This document shows positions 27,201 to 42,200 of a DNA stretch of 64,000 nucleotides, in pieces (the stretch's first letter is position 1; every line of letters begins with the position of its first letter). The notes under the pieces were generated by a model. It was given only the letters and a program-made list of their open reading frames with translations. It had not been told where the DNA came from and ran no database searches. The stretch is from Onchocerca volvulus (Eukaryota; Nematoda; Chromadorea; Rhabditida; Onchocercidae): the NCBI GenBank assembly GCA_000499405.2, contig HG738137.1:6696001-6760000 (forward strand). Reading direction: 5' to 3'. A program made the translations under genes and the position numbers.

Positions 27201-30200
27201 CGCTTTAAACACCGAAGTTATGGTCTTCAAACAAGAAAAGCCTGGCTGAAATTTTGCAGCCAATGAATGGTCAGATTTCCTTTTTATTGACGTTTTCCTA
27301 TTTATTCAGATTTTCTATTTATTAAAAATAATTTACACGTGATTCAACATGAAGAGAATTTCTAAGTAAAATGAAATTCGCTGTATATGGAGAATTTTAA
27401 CATTAATACCGAACAAATATCGAAAAAGTACAATAGTTGTTAACTATTACGAAGCTTTTCTGGAAAGCAATTTCTCTGTCACAAAACCATCTTCTTGGAA
27501 AGTAAAAAATAGTTCGCATATGGAAAATAATTACCGAGCTTACACGCTTTCCGATTTCGGATACAGCTTGCCGCATTCGATGTTTGCTGGTCGGATCCGT
27601 CAACTGGGCACTAATTAAATGATCTTTCAAACGTTCAATAGCTTGCAAACTCGTACGTTTCGCTTCGTAGCTATTTAAGCGTTCCTGAAATTGATTTATA
27701 AAGAAAAAAATGTTTTGAAAGATATTTGTGACAGATTTTTCAGCAAAATGTTTTACTGGTAGTATTAGTCGCAATTTTTTAAATTCTACTTTTCTCTTGG
27801 AAACTACAAATAGCTTAATTAGAAATAGATCAAATGATGATTATATGTAGTCCTTGTTATCATGAGGAAAAAACCTTTCGGGGAAATTTGAAAACTGCAA
27901 GAACATCATTGAAAAAAAAAAGCAAGTTTTTGAAGGAAAAAGCACAAAAACCTCTAATTTTCCTGCAAGATCCTTTAACATAGTCAAATTCAGTGGACTG
28001 ATAGGAATAGCACATTCCGTTTCCGTTTCATCGCACCTTCAATCATAGATAACAATAATTTGATAATCGAAGGATTTTTCAAAGTGTGCAAAATTGAAAT
28101 AAAACTATTCAGAGAATTTCGACCTTTTTGCACTTTCCTCTTATCAATCTGAAGCCGTTCAATTCAAAAGCAAAGTCAAGAAAATTAAAAATGAGTTAAG
28201 TTATGATTGATAAGTTGTGGTCCTTTCAGACAATTTTCCTAAAAAAAAATATGTTCTATCAGCAAAGAAAAATTTATATTATTAAATGTTTAATTATTCA
28301 ACTGAATTATAGTGATCGAGTCTTTGATAAATATTTGCCAATTTTTACAAGCCATATCGTTTAAATGATTCAGATCATTCGGAAGGATAAAAAAAATATC
28401 ACATAATCAATTGATTTTTAAGAAACTTATATATTACTAATTAAAAGGTCCAGAAATCTAAACTCAATTCAAAACTCGAAATTCTTAAATAGTATTAGAT
28501 ACATCGATTAAGTTCTTAAATTTAACTCAACATTTTTAAAATGCTTTACATACCAAAACTGAAGTAATTCTACTTCGTTATTCAGCTCCGACTCATCTGC
28601 AGAACGTTCATCGAGTCGGAGCCTCTTTTCTCGAATAATATTTTCATACTCTTTCCATCGTTCACCAATACTTTGTAACCTATCACGAAGTTGATTGGCT
28701 TCTTTCTCATCGATCTGTGTTAGGATAGGTTCTGCCTGAATATTTATTAATTTATTTTAATTGAAGATTTTCGAATTATTTAAACTGATTTTGTGATATC
28801 GCTCTTACTATAATACTGATAATTGATCTTAGTGGAGGATGAATGGAACTTAATTTGGCCTTTTCTGCAGCACATTTTAACTTCACGTATTGTATTGCGT
28901 ACATGACGTCATGGCGTTCATATTATGCGTAGATTAGATGAAATAATTATTCTCTTGAAAGTTTTCAAGTATCAAATATTATCCAAAACAATTAGCATAA
29001 TTCTGAATCTATAAATAGCACTGAATACATCGAATTTCTGTTCTCATTACAGTAACCATAACAGTAATGATTGTAAGAATACGGTACTGAATATCCAAAA
29101 GTTAACTGATTTCTTGTTTTTCTCTGCTTGTGCATCCTAATGGCTTGACCTTTCCACTCGATTTCCAGGGAAATAGCAATAGAAAATTCAGAAAGTTAAC
29201 CTTTAGTGAAGTATGCTGTATTTGTGCCAAAGCTCGTTGTAAGCGATCCTCCAAAGATAACGCAAGATGTTTCAATTCTTCCAATTCCGGTGATTTGTTC
29301 CGATTATTTACTTCAGCTAATACTTTTTCAATTTCATCCAATAGTTTATGACTGATTTCCATATTTTCCTCTAGGCTGTTTTTAGTTTTTATCAGCTCGT
29401 CTATTTCACTAAAAATAAAAAAAACTTTGTAGAATTCGATGGAATATAGCTAGAGTTAACCTAGTAAGCGATGGTATAAATTTTGAGGAATCCACTGAAA
29501 TAGAATTCTGATAGAAATATGAATAATTTCATCATTTTCAGTAAATCAGTGAACCAAAAAATATTTCTCTTTCTGCTTTTCATTTATTTAATTTCGATTA
29601 AATTTTTGAAAAAATTAAACTGTTGAAGTTAAACCAAATTAAGCGATAGATGCTTACATTCAAACGAATTTCAAGAAAGTTGCTTCCCTCTTCTATCACG
29701 CTTATTCAATCGTTTTTAACTTGTTTGATAGTCACAGAAAAAAGGATCATGCATAAGATGAAAAACACATCGAAGGCGAAATTTGAATTTAAAATAATTT
29801 TTGAATTTATAAATAATTTGGCAAATAGCTGGACATGACAATATCTAAATATCGCAAAGAAATATGTGGAAAATGTTTACTTTGAGCGGCGATCCTTCCA
29901 ATCTCGAAGTATCTTAAGCCGCTCATTTGCTGCTTCATTTTCAACCAAATCCATGGTCATCTGTGAATCTTCAATCGCACGCTCAATCTTTTTGAAACTT
30001 TCATTCATTTCCTAAAAGTAAAATGAGTAATGAACAGAGCACAGTTAGAGTTAACCGAAATTTCAAATTTTTTATATGAAAAAGTCAAGTCGGGAGCAGC
30101 TCCCTAATTACTTGTTTGCCTCTACGAACTTGCCAGAATTGAAAACAATAACTTCAATATTGTCGAATTTTTGGGACTTATTAAAAAAGGAACAAGCTCT

Positions 30201-33200
30201 ACAATGGATGATATTAAGGATAAAGGTCAAAGGAATGAGAGAACGAAGCAGATGTAGATTATTCCTGAAGAAGAAAAGACTGAGTACAGTTAGACAGGAT
30301 GATATCAATTAGAGAACAGATTTGATTATTATGAGGTAATGAAAATATCAAACTGATATGCATATGTTAGAAAAATATCTATATTTTAAAATTTCCGATT
30401 AAATTTATGTTTCGTTTACACTAAATTGGAGCGAATTTAGAGCATTTTTCGAGGAAATGGAAATGGAAATATCGATATTAGTATATACATAACTAATCCA
30501 ATTTCATTAATTTTAATTGTTCATCATCACTTTCCTCCTGTATTTCTCAATCGATAACATTCACTCCCATCCACAACTACCTATTCAAACTAATAATCAA
30601 ATTCAAATAATGGTTTCAATAATGAATTGTTAATATATCTTTTAAGTAATTAAATAGCAAATAAGAACAGCAGAGGAATTTATAACTGAAAAAATATTTA
30701 TTTATAAATGAAATAAACAAATGAATTGATAACGATTGGATGGATTAATGATTAAAAGTTGAAATTAAAACAATAATAATATGATCCAAAAAAACCCAAC
30801 CTATTAAACTTACATAATTTCAAATAAATAAAAAAACTGACCAAATAAATTTTTCTTGTAATAAGCTCACGAGGTAGAAGGTAATGATAAAATGGCTTAA
30901 AAAACCTATATTTTTTCAAAATATTATTCAAGAAAAATTAAATTCAATAAGTAAAATATGAAAACAATAAAAGAGAAACCAAAAAATAAAAATAGATGAA
31001 AATAAAAGTCAAATAATATATAATCTTAATATAATCTTTTAAGAGATTTCTTTTGTTAGAGTTTATTGAAAAGTAGTGTAGATTTAGCACAGATACTAAC
31101 CAACATGAAATAACTTTATAAACAACAAATAAACTTTTCTTTCAAAAAGCAACCCTGTATTCAATATAAGTCTAGCATCTTTATCCTTTCTTCTTCAAAT
31201 CCGAGAAGAGAAATCTCTTAATAACAGAATATAAGGTTCTCTTTTGGAGTAAAAAAAATTTGATCATAAATTTCGTATGTTCTGAGAATTTTTCGAATGC
31301 TTTTAAAGTTTCAAGTAAGAAATAAAATCAGTATGGTCCTAGAGAGAGAAGTGGAGTAAATGAAAGTTGAATGGTTGCACCTTTTAAAATAGTGAAAAAC
31401 CACTTAATCGAAAAAAATGTCATAAAAACGAACGAAATAAATTTCTCAACTATTTTTTAATCGTAAAGTTTTTTTTAGAAAACGCAACGATTCGGTTGCA
31501 AAAATTGCAAGAGTTTGCATTTCTCAAAAGAATGAGTCAGAAAAAAAAATCAAAATGCTTTGGTGGACTAATTTTCAACAAATTTACAAAAATTTTCATA
31601 GCTCAGTAGAGTATGTCTGTGCGTAATTAATTAAGTTCAAATCTTTCATAGAGAACTGGCAATTGAAATAAGATCGAAACGATTTTTAAGTAAGTAAATT
31701 TCATTTAAAAATACACAATTTTAAAACTACACAATCGATGTTTTAATGCTGAAAAAAATCACTGATAATATTTATCAATGATGAAACCTTAGTCAAATGA
31801 TTTGTATTAATTGGCGTTAATCAGATAAATTTTCTTTGACATTCCACAAAAAGTTTTAGTTTTTGAAAATGCATCAATTATATCTAGGACAGAATAAACG
31901 GATGATAATACATATATAATTTTTTGCTATCCTTTGTTTTTGTAATATTGTTAAGTAATCAGCCAAATTATCAGTTTAAAAGATAAGAAAATACACCTGA
32001 GAGAAGCAAAAAGAGAAAAAAGAGAATCATGACTATGGCATATCAGTAGGAAGCACTGCTACTAGAGAAGAAACTTGGAAATGATTGGAAAATGAATCAT
32101 ATGATTGTATGATATAGGCAGTAATATACTATCGATATTATCACGCTATTATCAATTATCCTAGAAAAAGCAGTACAGAAGAGAAAGACTGCGAGAAGCA
32201 GAGGAATTTCATTCTTTTGACGATTTAATCAAAATATGTAAATGAATGGCGGCTTTAACAATTAATACAAAGAGTAAAAAATAAAGGAGTGAAGGATACC
32301 AATGACCCGTCTTGAAAGGTCATGCGTAGTCATTGAGGCCATTGACTCAAATCGGCAATGGAAAAAGGTTATAATGGTTGCTGTCACGGGCATAATGCCC
32401 AAATGTCATCCATTGGAAGGAAGTACGAAGAGAATAGTCAGGTTTTTTTCATGTCACAAACCTCAAATTTCTGTTTCTTCTGCTGTAAATCCTTGAAGGG
32501 CAACGGGTCACTTTGATTTAGCTCTTTCTCAATTTCATCCATTTCGATGTATAAAGACATGAGCGATTCAGATGCTTCAACAACATTAACTTTCATCGCC
32601 ATGACCAAAGGTTCAGAACTATTAGATTCTGACTTCTTAAATTCTGCATGTAAACGTTCATCTTCAGCTTCCTGGAATGAATCAGCATGAAACATGTCAG
32701 AAATATAATAAATTCTTTTTCAGAAAAACAATGAAAAGAAAAGACTAATGAAAATCGAAATTTTTCGAATAATTAAAAATGATTTGGGCGAACGATTGAG
32801 AATATATCAGTTCATTTTATTTTTCTGCAACGGTTAGTATTATATTTCTTTGTATCTCTTCCATTAAAATTGATATGTAACATAAAAGTATTTTGATCAG
32901 AAACCTGAGAGAATGTGGAGAGAGATATACCTGTACTTCGAGCATAAGTGACTGTCCACCAGTACTTGCAGTCGAGATCACATCCTGTTCTTTTTGCTCC
33001 TCCGATTGAATTATTTGTGATGGCTTGTCCGTTTCCGTCATTATACTTTTCTTGATCGATGCATCTATTTTCTCTTCCAGATCACGAACTTTATCATGAA
33101 TTTTATCCATTGTTGTATTTGGTTGATTTGTGGAAGTTCCAGGCAAACAACTGTGTAGATCATCACTTCTCCGTTGCAAGTAATCTAGCTGAGTTTTTCG

Positions 33201-36200
33201 ATCCAGCAAATCACGTTGAGTGGCCTGAAAATTCAGAAAATTTAAGCTTGTTAAGAAAATCTATATTGTCAGTGCACAATGAATACAATGCGATTTTAGA
33301 AATTTTAGATTTAATGATCCTTTAAACTTTGATTCTACAAAGTTCTGATTTCAGAAACTTCTTCGTATTTATTGAACCTGATTATCTAGTATAATCCATC
33401 ATGTCCTACACTCAAGAATGTCTACTGTTCAAAGCATCAGCCGATTAGGCTGCTGATCATATGAATCTTTTCATCTTTGACAGCTGATAAACAATACTAT
33501 TTTCTCGGAACAGTCGCTACTTTGAAAGTATTCCCCTCGAATTAATAGTACTTGAACATGATGATTTTATACGAGGATGAATCTTTACAATGGAACAATC
33601 TTCCATTCATAATATGAATGTTCTATTATATATGTATGTCATATTTTAAAAGTTAAACTTTTCAATTTCTAAAACCACAATTTGAAAAATTTAATGTCAG
33701 AAGTCCAGCCACAAACATGCTCTCTTTCCCCCCCCCCCATAAATCATTAAATTTATCTAAATTAATTGTCTAACATTGGCAACTGCTGATTCCGATAGAT
33801 CGCGAGATGAAAGTCTGTCCAACACATCTTCCATTGCACTAATGTCTCGATCTAGAACTTCGGCTTTAGTTTGTATAAGAAGTAAATTAGTTTTGTTTTC
33901 CTTCAACGCTCCTTCTACCTGAATTAATCAGAAAATTAAACAAAAATTACAAAAATCTCAAGTACTTTGAAATTACTTTTCTAAACCGATTTGGTATAAA
34001 TTTATTTGTGATCTGAATTTAAAAAAAAATTTTCTTAGCTGTTTATTTAATAATAAAAGCAAAGTTTGGCTCAATTTGAATCGAGATTTTCGATTTAAAT
34101 TTCGACTGAAAAAAAAAAGAGGACAAATATAATAAAAGTACCTGATTTGCCAAATCAACCACTTTGTCCAAATTACCTAAGGCATCGTGAACATCAAGTT
34201 CCATGCGACCGCTACTTGCCAAACGACGGCCTGCTTCGATCGCTCCTTTTAGCCTTTCCGTGTAATCAACAAGCCATTCGTCAACATCCTAAAAACTTGA
34301 CTGTTCACTTGTGTATGAAAAGGAAAAGAAGAAAGTATAAATTCAGTTAAAGTTATATAATCAAAGTTCTCAGCAAAATAAAAGGACAGTTCAAGTTTGG
34401 ATTCCTCCCACATTTTATTTTTAGTACGGTAGTTCATTCGTTTTTGACTGAACTCCTACTACAATAATCAAGTCGTGTTGTGAGCATTATTCGAAAACAA
34501 TTTTCCTGAAAGTATTTCTACGAACCTGAACACGTCTCGACCATTCATTCACCGAGGAAACCGGAAAACGTTCAAAATCTAGATAATCATTGGCAATTTT
34601 GTACAAATCGTGTAATAAATTGATTTGATCCCGAAAACCTCCTTTGATGGCATCATGTCGTAGCTGTGGAGGAGCTGAGCTAGAAGGTGAACTACTTCGA
34701 GCTTTCTGACATTTCTTCTCCATCAAATTCCAACGCTTTTCGATCTGAGATAAACATTTTCCAAATAAATCTTTCAGTTTATCATTTACAATCAATTAAT
34801 TTTAAACTGACTTAAAACATTAGTCTAAAACTCATACCAAACAGGAGAAATGTACTTCATTAAAGCTATCAAGTGCAAAATGATCATATAATCAAAGAGA
34901 ATATAAAAATGATCTTTTTTGGATAACTTTCAAACTAATCTGATATTTTTTTCAGTATTCACATAAAATATTTTTTGCATTAGAAATCTACTTAATACTT
35001 CGATAAAATTCTGAAAAAAAAAAAAGAAAAAAAAAACAACTTCCGAAAGAATCGCTGAGAATTTTGTTTCCGTTTCCGGATCTGATCTCAATAGTCGACG
35101 GTATCGTTCGATGAAAACATTCTTATCCGATCTACAGTTGTCTAGTGCAGCTGATAACGCCTAGATAAATATGAATGACCGGTAGTTTAAAGATTCCTTT
35201 TGAATTTCAAACTCAAATTTGAATTAACAAGCCAAAAATTTAAATCACTAACTTTAGACATCAAACGCTCGTTTATCAAACTTTCCATAATCTTTGAAAT
35301 ATGGGTCATTGATGGAAGTGGGAAAAATGAATGAAAATTGCAGAATAACAATTCTAACCTCAGCATTCTCAAGTTGTTCCATTTCAGTTAATGATTCCTT
35401 TAGTTGATTATGCAAAGTTTCGAATTGCTGTAAAAGTGCAGTCTTGTCCTCACTTACACACTGAAAATAATCAGAATTGTGAAAACATTCAGCCAGTTAT
35501 CGCTCATGACGGCACAGATTATTTCAAAAGTTTTATCCTACGCACTTCAACAATTTCTTAACCTATTTTGATCAATAAAGGAGTCGAGTGTTTTCGACTG
35601 GAAAAATACCAGAAGCGAGAAAAACAAGATTGATGGAAGGCTAAAGAAGGCGAAAATTTTATAACAAGCTTGTATTCTTGTTTTCATTTCATTATAACTA
35701 TTTTTTCTTTTTCTTTGAAATAAGAAGACACAACGGAACTTTCGGTTTTCGAATTTATTTTGATTCAATTTTAGAAATTTGGAAAGATTTCCGAATAAAA
35801 TAAATTGATAGGATTCGCCAAAAATTGAAGAATTTTGAGGAAAGACTGAAAATTTCACTTTAACAGCATCAATCCACGATCGCAAATCGCTTTGTAAGCG
35901 TACAGCTCGACGTTTCCGTTGTTCTATGATGCTTTCATCGATTTTGAACGAATCCATTGTCAATCGTTTCATGACATTTTCAGCTTTCGATAACAATAAT
36001 CCACCTCTGAATTCAAGAATTCCATTGTAATAATCAGATTACTTCAAATGAAGCATATTATTCTCTCATGTAAAATCACTTACTGATTAAGATCTTCCAA
36101 CAATCCTTCTAAAGTTGTTCGGTCGGCATCGACAGTTTCTATGTTTTCTGAACGAACGAAAGCATTCAGTCTCGATTCTACACTTTCAAATACAGCATCC

Positions 36201-39200
36201 AATTTTTGCATATCATTATTTAGAGCATCCAGTGCCATTATACAGTTTTGCATACGCTCCGCCATTTCGGTATTCTTTAAAAGTTTCAAATCTAATAGGA
36301 AAACTGAGCGCACATTTAAGAAAATTGTATGCTGAAACTTATAGAAACGAAAAAAAAAAAAAAAAAACATGGAATAATCCAAATAATAATTAGGAATACG
36401 TCCAAGACGGAATGCGATCTTAACTATTTATCTTAAGACGAAATATTTTAATTACTTATTAAAACAAACCCTCGCGTTCAAATTCTTCAGCTTCTCATCT
36501 AATTTGCTAACTCTGTTGTTCAAATCTTGTGCAGCAGTTGGTGTCAAAATCTGTTCCTTGACAAACATTTTTCCGGATTCAGTAAGTTCTTCCAAATGCG
36601 TTTTTGCCTGGACAGAATATCAAGAATTTATATGAAGATGTTTATCGTTATCCAAGAATCATAAACAAACAAAAGTTTGATAAAAGTAAACAAGATGCCT
36701 GGATCGATTATGGTTATAATGATCGGAGTTGTCTTCTTGAAGATTGATTTCTCAGTTGTGATTATGAACAATAGTTCATAATCATAATTGAGAAATCAAT
36801 CCATCTGAACCAATTAAATTATTGATGGTCTATAATTAAACTAGACAGTGAGTAACGGTATATCAAGCTAAACAAGAATTCACGGTTAAAACAGGAATTT
36901 TGAATAATCACTGATTGTCGGTTTACGGAAATGAAATCCAGACTGATCACTTTTTGGCGATTTCTAGAAGATAGTTTAGTCAAAAACAAACCATAGAAAG
37001 TCGTCTTTTGATTTCTTTGGTATGATCCAAAGCTTGTTTACAGTTTTCGGCTTGCACACCGGTCAATTCATCAATACTATTTTCCATATCCGATATTTCC
37101 CGTGATAACCTTTCTGCTCGTTCTTCCAAGCCAATTGGTTGCTTGAACTCAACGAATCTTGCCATCAAATCTTCGAATTGATTCTATGAAAAAAATCATT
37201 TTCAAAACATGCAAGCAAATTGCATAGAATGGTCTTATTAACAAAAAAAATCAGAAATTTGAAAAACCACTGATGATGCCCAATACATTCGGTCAGTTAA
37301 AAATGATACAAGTAGATGTGTTAAAGCTTATTGCAAATTTGTTTTAGAATACGACCGTTTCCTTTTGCCTCATTTAAATTCGTCTCTGAGACAAACTTAG
37401 TAAATGGGAAAAAAGAAAACCTAAATTAAAAAAAGACTGCAAATGACGATCCAAGGAAGTGGACAGATTGAACAGATGGTAGTATGGAGGAACAGCCAAA
37501 GCCAAATTTTGGCATACAATCTAATGAGTATTCAACTAATTTGTAATCAATCGATTTAGAAATTTGTGACCATTCAGTAAAGGTATTAATAGATTGAAAT
37601 CGACGAGAGGAACTAATTTAAAATGTCGGTTAGAAAAGAAACAAAGTGAATGAACAATAATTATGGTTGAATGAACTGAATAAGAAATCAAGCAAATGAT
37701 CTTTGCTACTTCTACCCATTGCCTGCACTTTTGCTTCATTCAACTCTATTTATGCCAATTTTCTCTCATTTTCACATGAACTAACTATAAATCCTTTAAA
37801 TCTAGATAATGCTACATTTACATATTGCTAAGTTTCATTTCTCATTTCAAATCACTTGCAAGATCTTTTTTTTCGCCCATATTACGAATTTGTTAAAAAA
37901 TGCGGAAGTAATATGAACTAAGAGAAAGAAACTGAAAACACTAAATCGATTCAATATTCAATTTTAATGAATTTTTGTTTAATTTTGTATACAATGGTAG
38001 TGTCAATAATTGAGAGATAGCAAATAGAAATGTAATTGTTAATAAAATTACACTAATGAATAAAATAATTATACGAATAAATAAGATAATTGTACTAATA
38101 AATGAGCTCATTATACTAATAAATAGGGTAGTTATACTAACAAATAAAGAAATTATACTAATAAACAAGGTAATTATTTACTTATAAATAAGATAGCTAA
38201 TATACAACTTCATTAATGAGCACTATGAATCGTTTCCATACATTGTAGTCATTATATTTGACTAGACTTATTCTTTAACAAATGAATTTGAATATTTTAA
38301 AAAAGATGAGAATTGTTTTAAAAATGTTGAAATAAATTTTAGAATTTACAGTAATATGATCCAGCTGTAGTTGTAAACGATTTGGTGTACCCCAATTACT
38401 GGTATTTTTGACAACGAATTCTCGTAGATCTCGGATGCAGCATTCGAAATCATCAAATTCTTTTTGAAGTTGCTGGAATTCGATATAAAGGATGATAATA
38501 TTTGTGTAGAATGAATTGATGTACGGGAATTTTTTTAGATAAAAGTTAGACAAAACATCGAATGAAATAAAGAATAATTTGTGGGACTCTTTCTTCTCTC
38601 TTCGCTGAGCAACGCATTTCTCTTCCCTTTTAACAATCAGCATGCAAATGAATTTCCGATATTTTTCAATTTTACGATTTGGACGAACACAAATAAGCAA
38701 TGAAACAAAAAACGGCTTAATGAATCGTTGAAAAAAGCGAGAAAAGATAGAATGCCTAGAAAAAGTGCTTCTGAACTCACCGCAATAAGCGTCCCGTTGG
38801 AAAAAGCATTCTGAAATGAACAGATTTCAACAACACAAAAGAAAGATACAAAAAGTTGATGTAGATGCAAAAAAATTGGAACAAATTTTAAAAATGAGAA
38901 GCAGACATTGTCATAAAAAATAACAGTAGCAAAAGCGACTAAGTATTTTTCAAATAATTATAAAAAAATATTAAATTATAGAGCTTTTTTTAAATTTTGT
39001 CATTTAGCTGGGAATAACCTAAATTTCAAATAAATTTCTTCGAAACTTCATTCTATTCAAAATTTAGACTAATTAGTATCTAACAATCATACTATTAATG
39101 ATTGAACGGTTACATTAACGAAAACGATTCGATTATTGGAATTGTTAGCTATTCGCAAATTGTAAGATCAAGCCGCAAATTGCAAGATGAAGCCAAGCGT

Positions 39201-42200
39201 AAGACTATATTAGTTATTTAAGATTGCTGGTGAAATGAATTCAAAAATTTGATAAAATTAAAGAAATATTTTTTTGCTTTCAAAATGTAAATTATTTTCA
39301 ACCTAATGTAACATATGCATCATGAACAAACTTTATTATTTAGTGCACTGTATTTGAAAAGGTGAAAGGACAAGAAAGCAACATATCAAACATAACTTCA
39401 GCTTTTCTTGAAGCACAATTAAAATGTGACAGATATTCCAACAAACAAGTTATAACAAAATAAATTGTTGAAGGAACTATCTGAAAAAACAATCAAACCA
39501 TTTTGTTATTGTTATCAGTTTCAGAAGCAGATACATAACATTGTATTATATATGTATATAATACAAAGGTTTTATATATATATATATAACCTTTAATTAT
39601 CCTTGCCGTATATTCAATAGCCGCTTAATCGTCTTCAATTCACCTAATCACTCTCAAAATTAATTACCGAAATCTTTTCATTTTCAATAATTGATTTGGT
39701 GACTGAAGGAATTCTCAATTTTTCTTTCCTAATTTTTAATTCATATTTTTTAGTATTCAATCAGACGTCGAGTTTCACGATATTAACAATATAGATTAAC
39801 GTATTAAGAGCATATTAATGTAATATTTCGATTAATTCAAAGTCTGTTCATTTGTGTACATGCAAACACAATGTACTTAAATTAGAACTCAATAACTATC
39901 GATTACTCATTTATACTTATCTTTAAAACCATAATAGTTCAAAACAAAGCTTCAGATTTTCAGAATTTTCATAATGTCAATTCAATGTACAAAACAGATT
40001 CGCGTATCACGTATCACGTAAGCGTTTTTGTATAACGCATCTTGCCGAAGATTTTGTCATGAAAAATGAAAACACTTAACTCTTCATGCATCTCAATTTT
40101 GTCTCATTTGTAAGTTCTATAACAAATGGATAAATCGAAGTTGCGACAATAATTAACCAAGCAATTTAATTAATTACCTTGTACTCATGAGGTACATCCA
40201 AGGCAGAAACATCATTTGCAGCTCGACATGACAATATTAGCTGTACATGATTACACCAGGCCTGACATTCGCTTAAGGAACTATCGAACTGTTCACAACT
40301 ATGAATTGCTGCCTCGAGTTCTTCGATACGTCCTTTTGCTAACGCCAACATGTCATGACGTTGTTCACGTATGTGGTTAAGCTACGAATAAGATGGCAGT
40401 TTGAATCAATTCTACACTTTATATTGTCCCTTCCTTTTTGATATTAAAAATTACTAATTAGAATCTTTTCTTTTTTTCGTACATTTTGTATGATTAGCAT
40501 ATCTATTCGTCGAGAATCTTTTACATTTAAATTAAATAAGATCCTTTCTTTTCAATGTATCTTTTTCCAGTGATTTCTTTAAAAAAAAAAGGCAAAATCT
40601 AACATCTTTCGCCGTTCGTTCATTTATTCTGGATAAATTTTCTAATTCTTTGTCAGCCTTTTCTATTGTTTCACATAAATGTTCCAAATTCTAAAATAAG
40701 AATAGGCATTTTTTTTTGAGGAATCTTTTTCATTAAGAGTAACGTTAGTAATAACAAAATCTGACATATAAATGTTCGCTGAATTCTTCAGCATCTGTTG
40801 CATCACGACTTGCATCGATGGCACGTCGAAGCTCATCCATATTTCCTTGAAATTCTCGCACTGCACCTATAAATAACAAAAATTTAAGTTACAGTTACAA
40901 TTAAAATTAACAGTTCTTTTATAGAGATATGTATGAAAATATTATATTAACAATTGTATTCAAAATGTGAAATGTTCGAGAAAATTACTTCCAACTTAAA
41001 GATTGAAACCTAATTAATGGTTCTTTTTTTTTTTTGGTTTATGGTTTTACGAAGCCCACCTATTTATTTTAAATTAAAGATAAAGCATGCGAAACATATA
41101 TTTGTAAGCTTCTAGCGTAAAAATAATATTTTGCATTGACTATTTAAAATTGAATAATTCGAAAATTTGATTGAACGATGAATTAAAACAAATTGTCCGG
41201 CATTGCAAGTCATTTTTAGATTTACGCAAAATTATAAGATACGGTGATGGTTGCTATCGAGAACATAATGCAATGAATGAAGGACAATTCCGGTTGTTTA
41301 CATTTTATTTTTCTCCTATTTCACTCAATTCTTCTAATACAATGATTTCATTTCATACTAATGAATAATTTGCTGGCAAGGCTGACATTGTTATTAGAAT
41401 TCAAATATCCTTCAATTTATGTAAATATTGTCACACAAATTCCTCCAATTTTAATTTTAGATATTAATTTGAAGCATACTTTGCTGAAGACGTTTACTTT
41501 CCTTTTGTAGCAATGCTATGCTTTCATCAATATCATCTTCAAGGGTACTCCAACCAGCAACAGTTAATTGCATCCGATTTTTCAATTTCTGGAAAATTCG
41601 ATCACGACTGGAGGATGAGCTATTGAGTGTTATTAACATTATTTCTTCGTTCAGTGCTACTGATTCCTTCTGAATTACTAAACCTTTTTGGATATCCTTT
41701 TGCAGTTCCTAAAAAACGATGTTATTTAAAAGCAGGAAATTTTGGAATAATTCTTGTTAAAAAATAAAGAAAACACAAGTCAACTATAAAGGGACATATC
41801 TTTATCATCAATCTCAATAATTTGAAGAAATTTAGCTTCTGAAAAGCCATAATATTAATGATTCGACGTTCTTATTTTATACTAAATCTTTATTATATCA
41901 AATAATTGCTAGACTTTAGCGCCTTTCTTTACGATAATGCAAGTAAAATAGAAGTGAAAAAAACTATTCATCTAGTTTGAATCAAAAATCCGCTGTTTAT
42001 GTATGCTAATTGAGAATTATAATCACTTGTTTAATAAACTTTTTTACGGCCTAATTCCATATCCTATCCTATTTAGCAAATTGGAGAGTATTTGAATTAT
42101 TTGTTTACTTCATACTCATCGATTTATTTTATCATTCATCTCTCGATGTAGTGCTTAATGGAGAAGATGTGAATTGACATACTATGAACTGTTTATATAG

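Noticed and set aside
36115..36393. 92-codon plus-strand frame
   Set aside because: Antisense to dystrophin exon 29.
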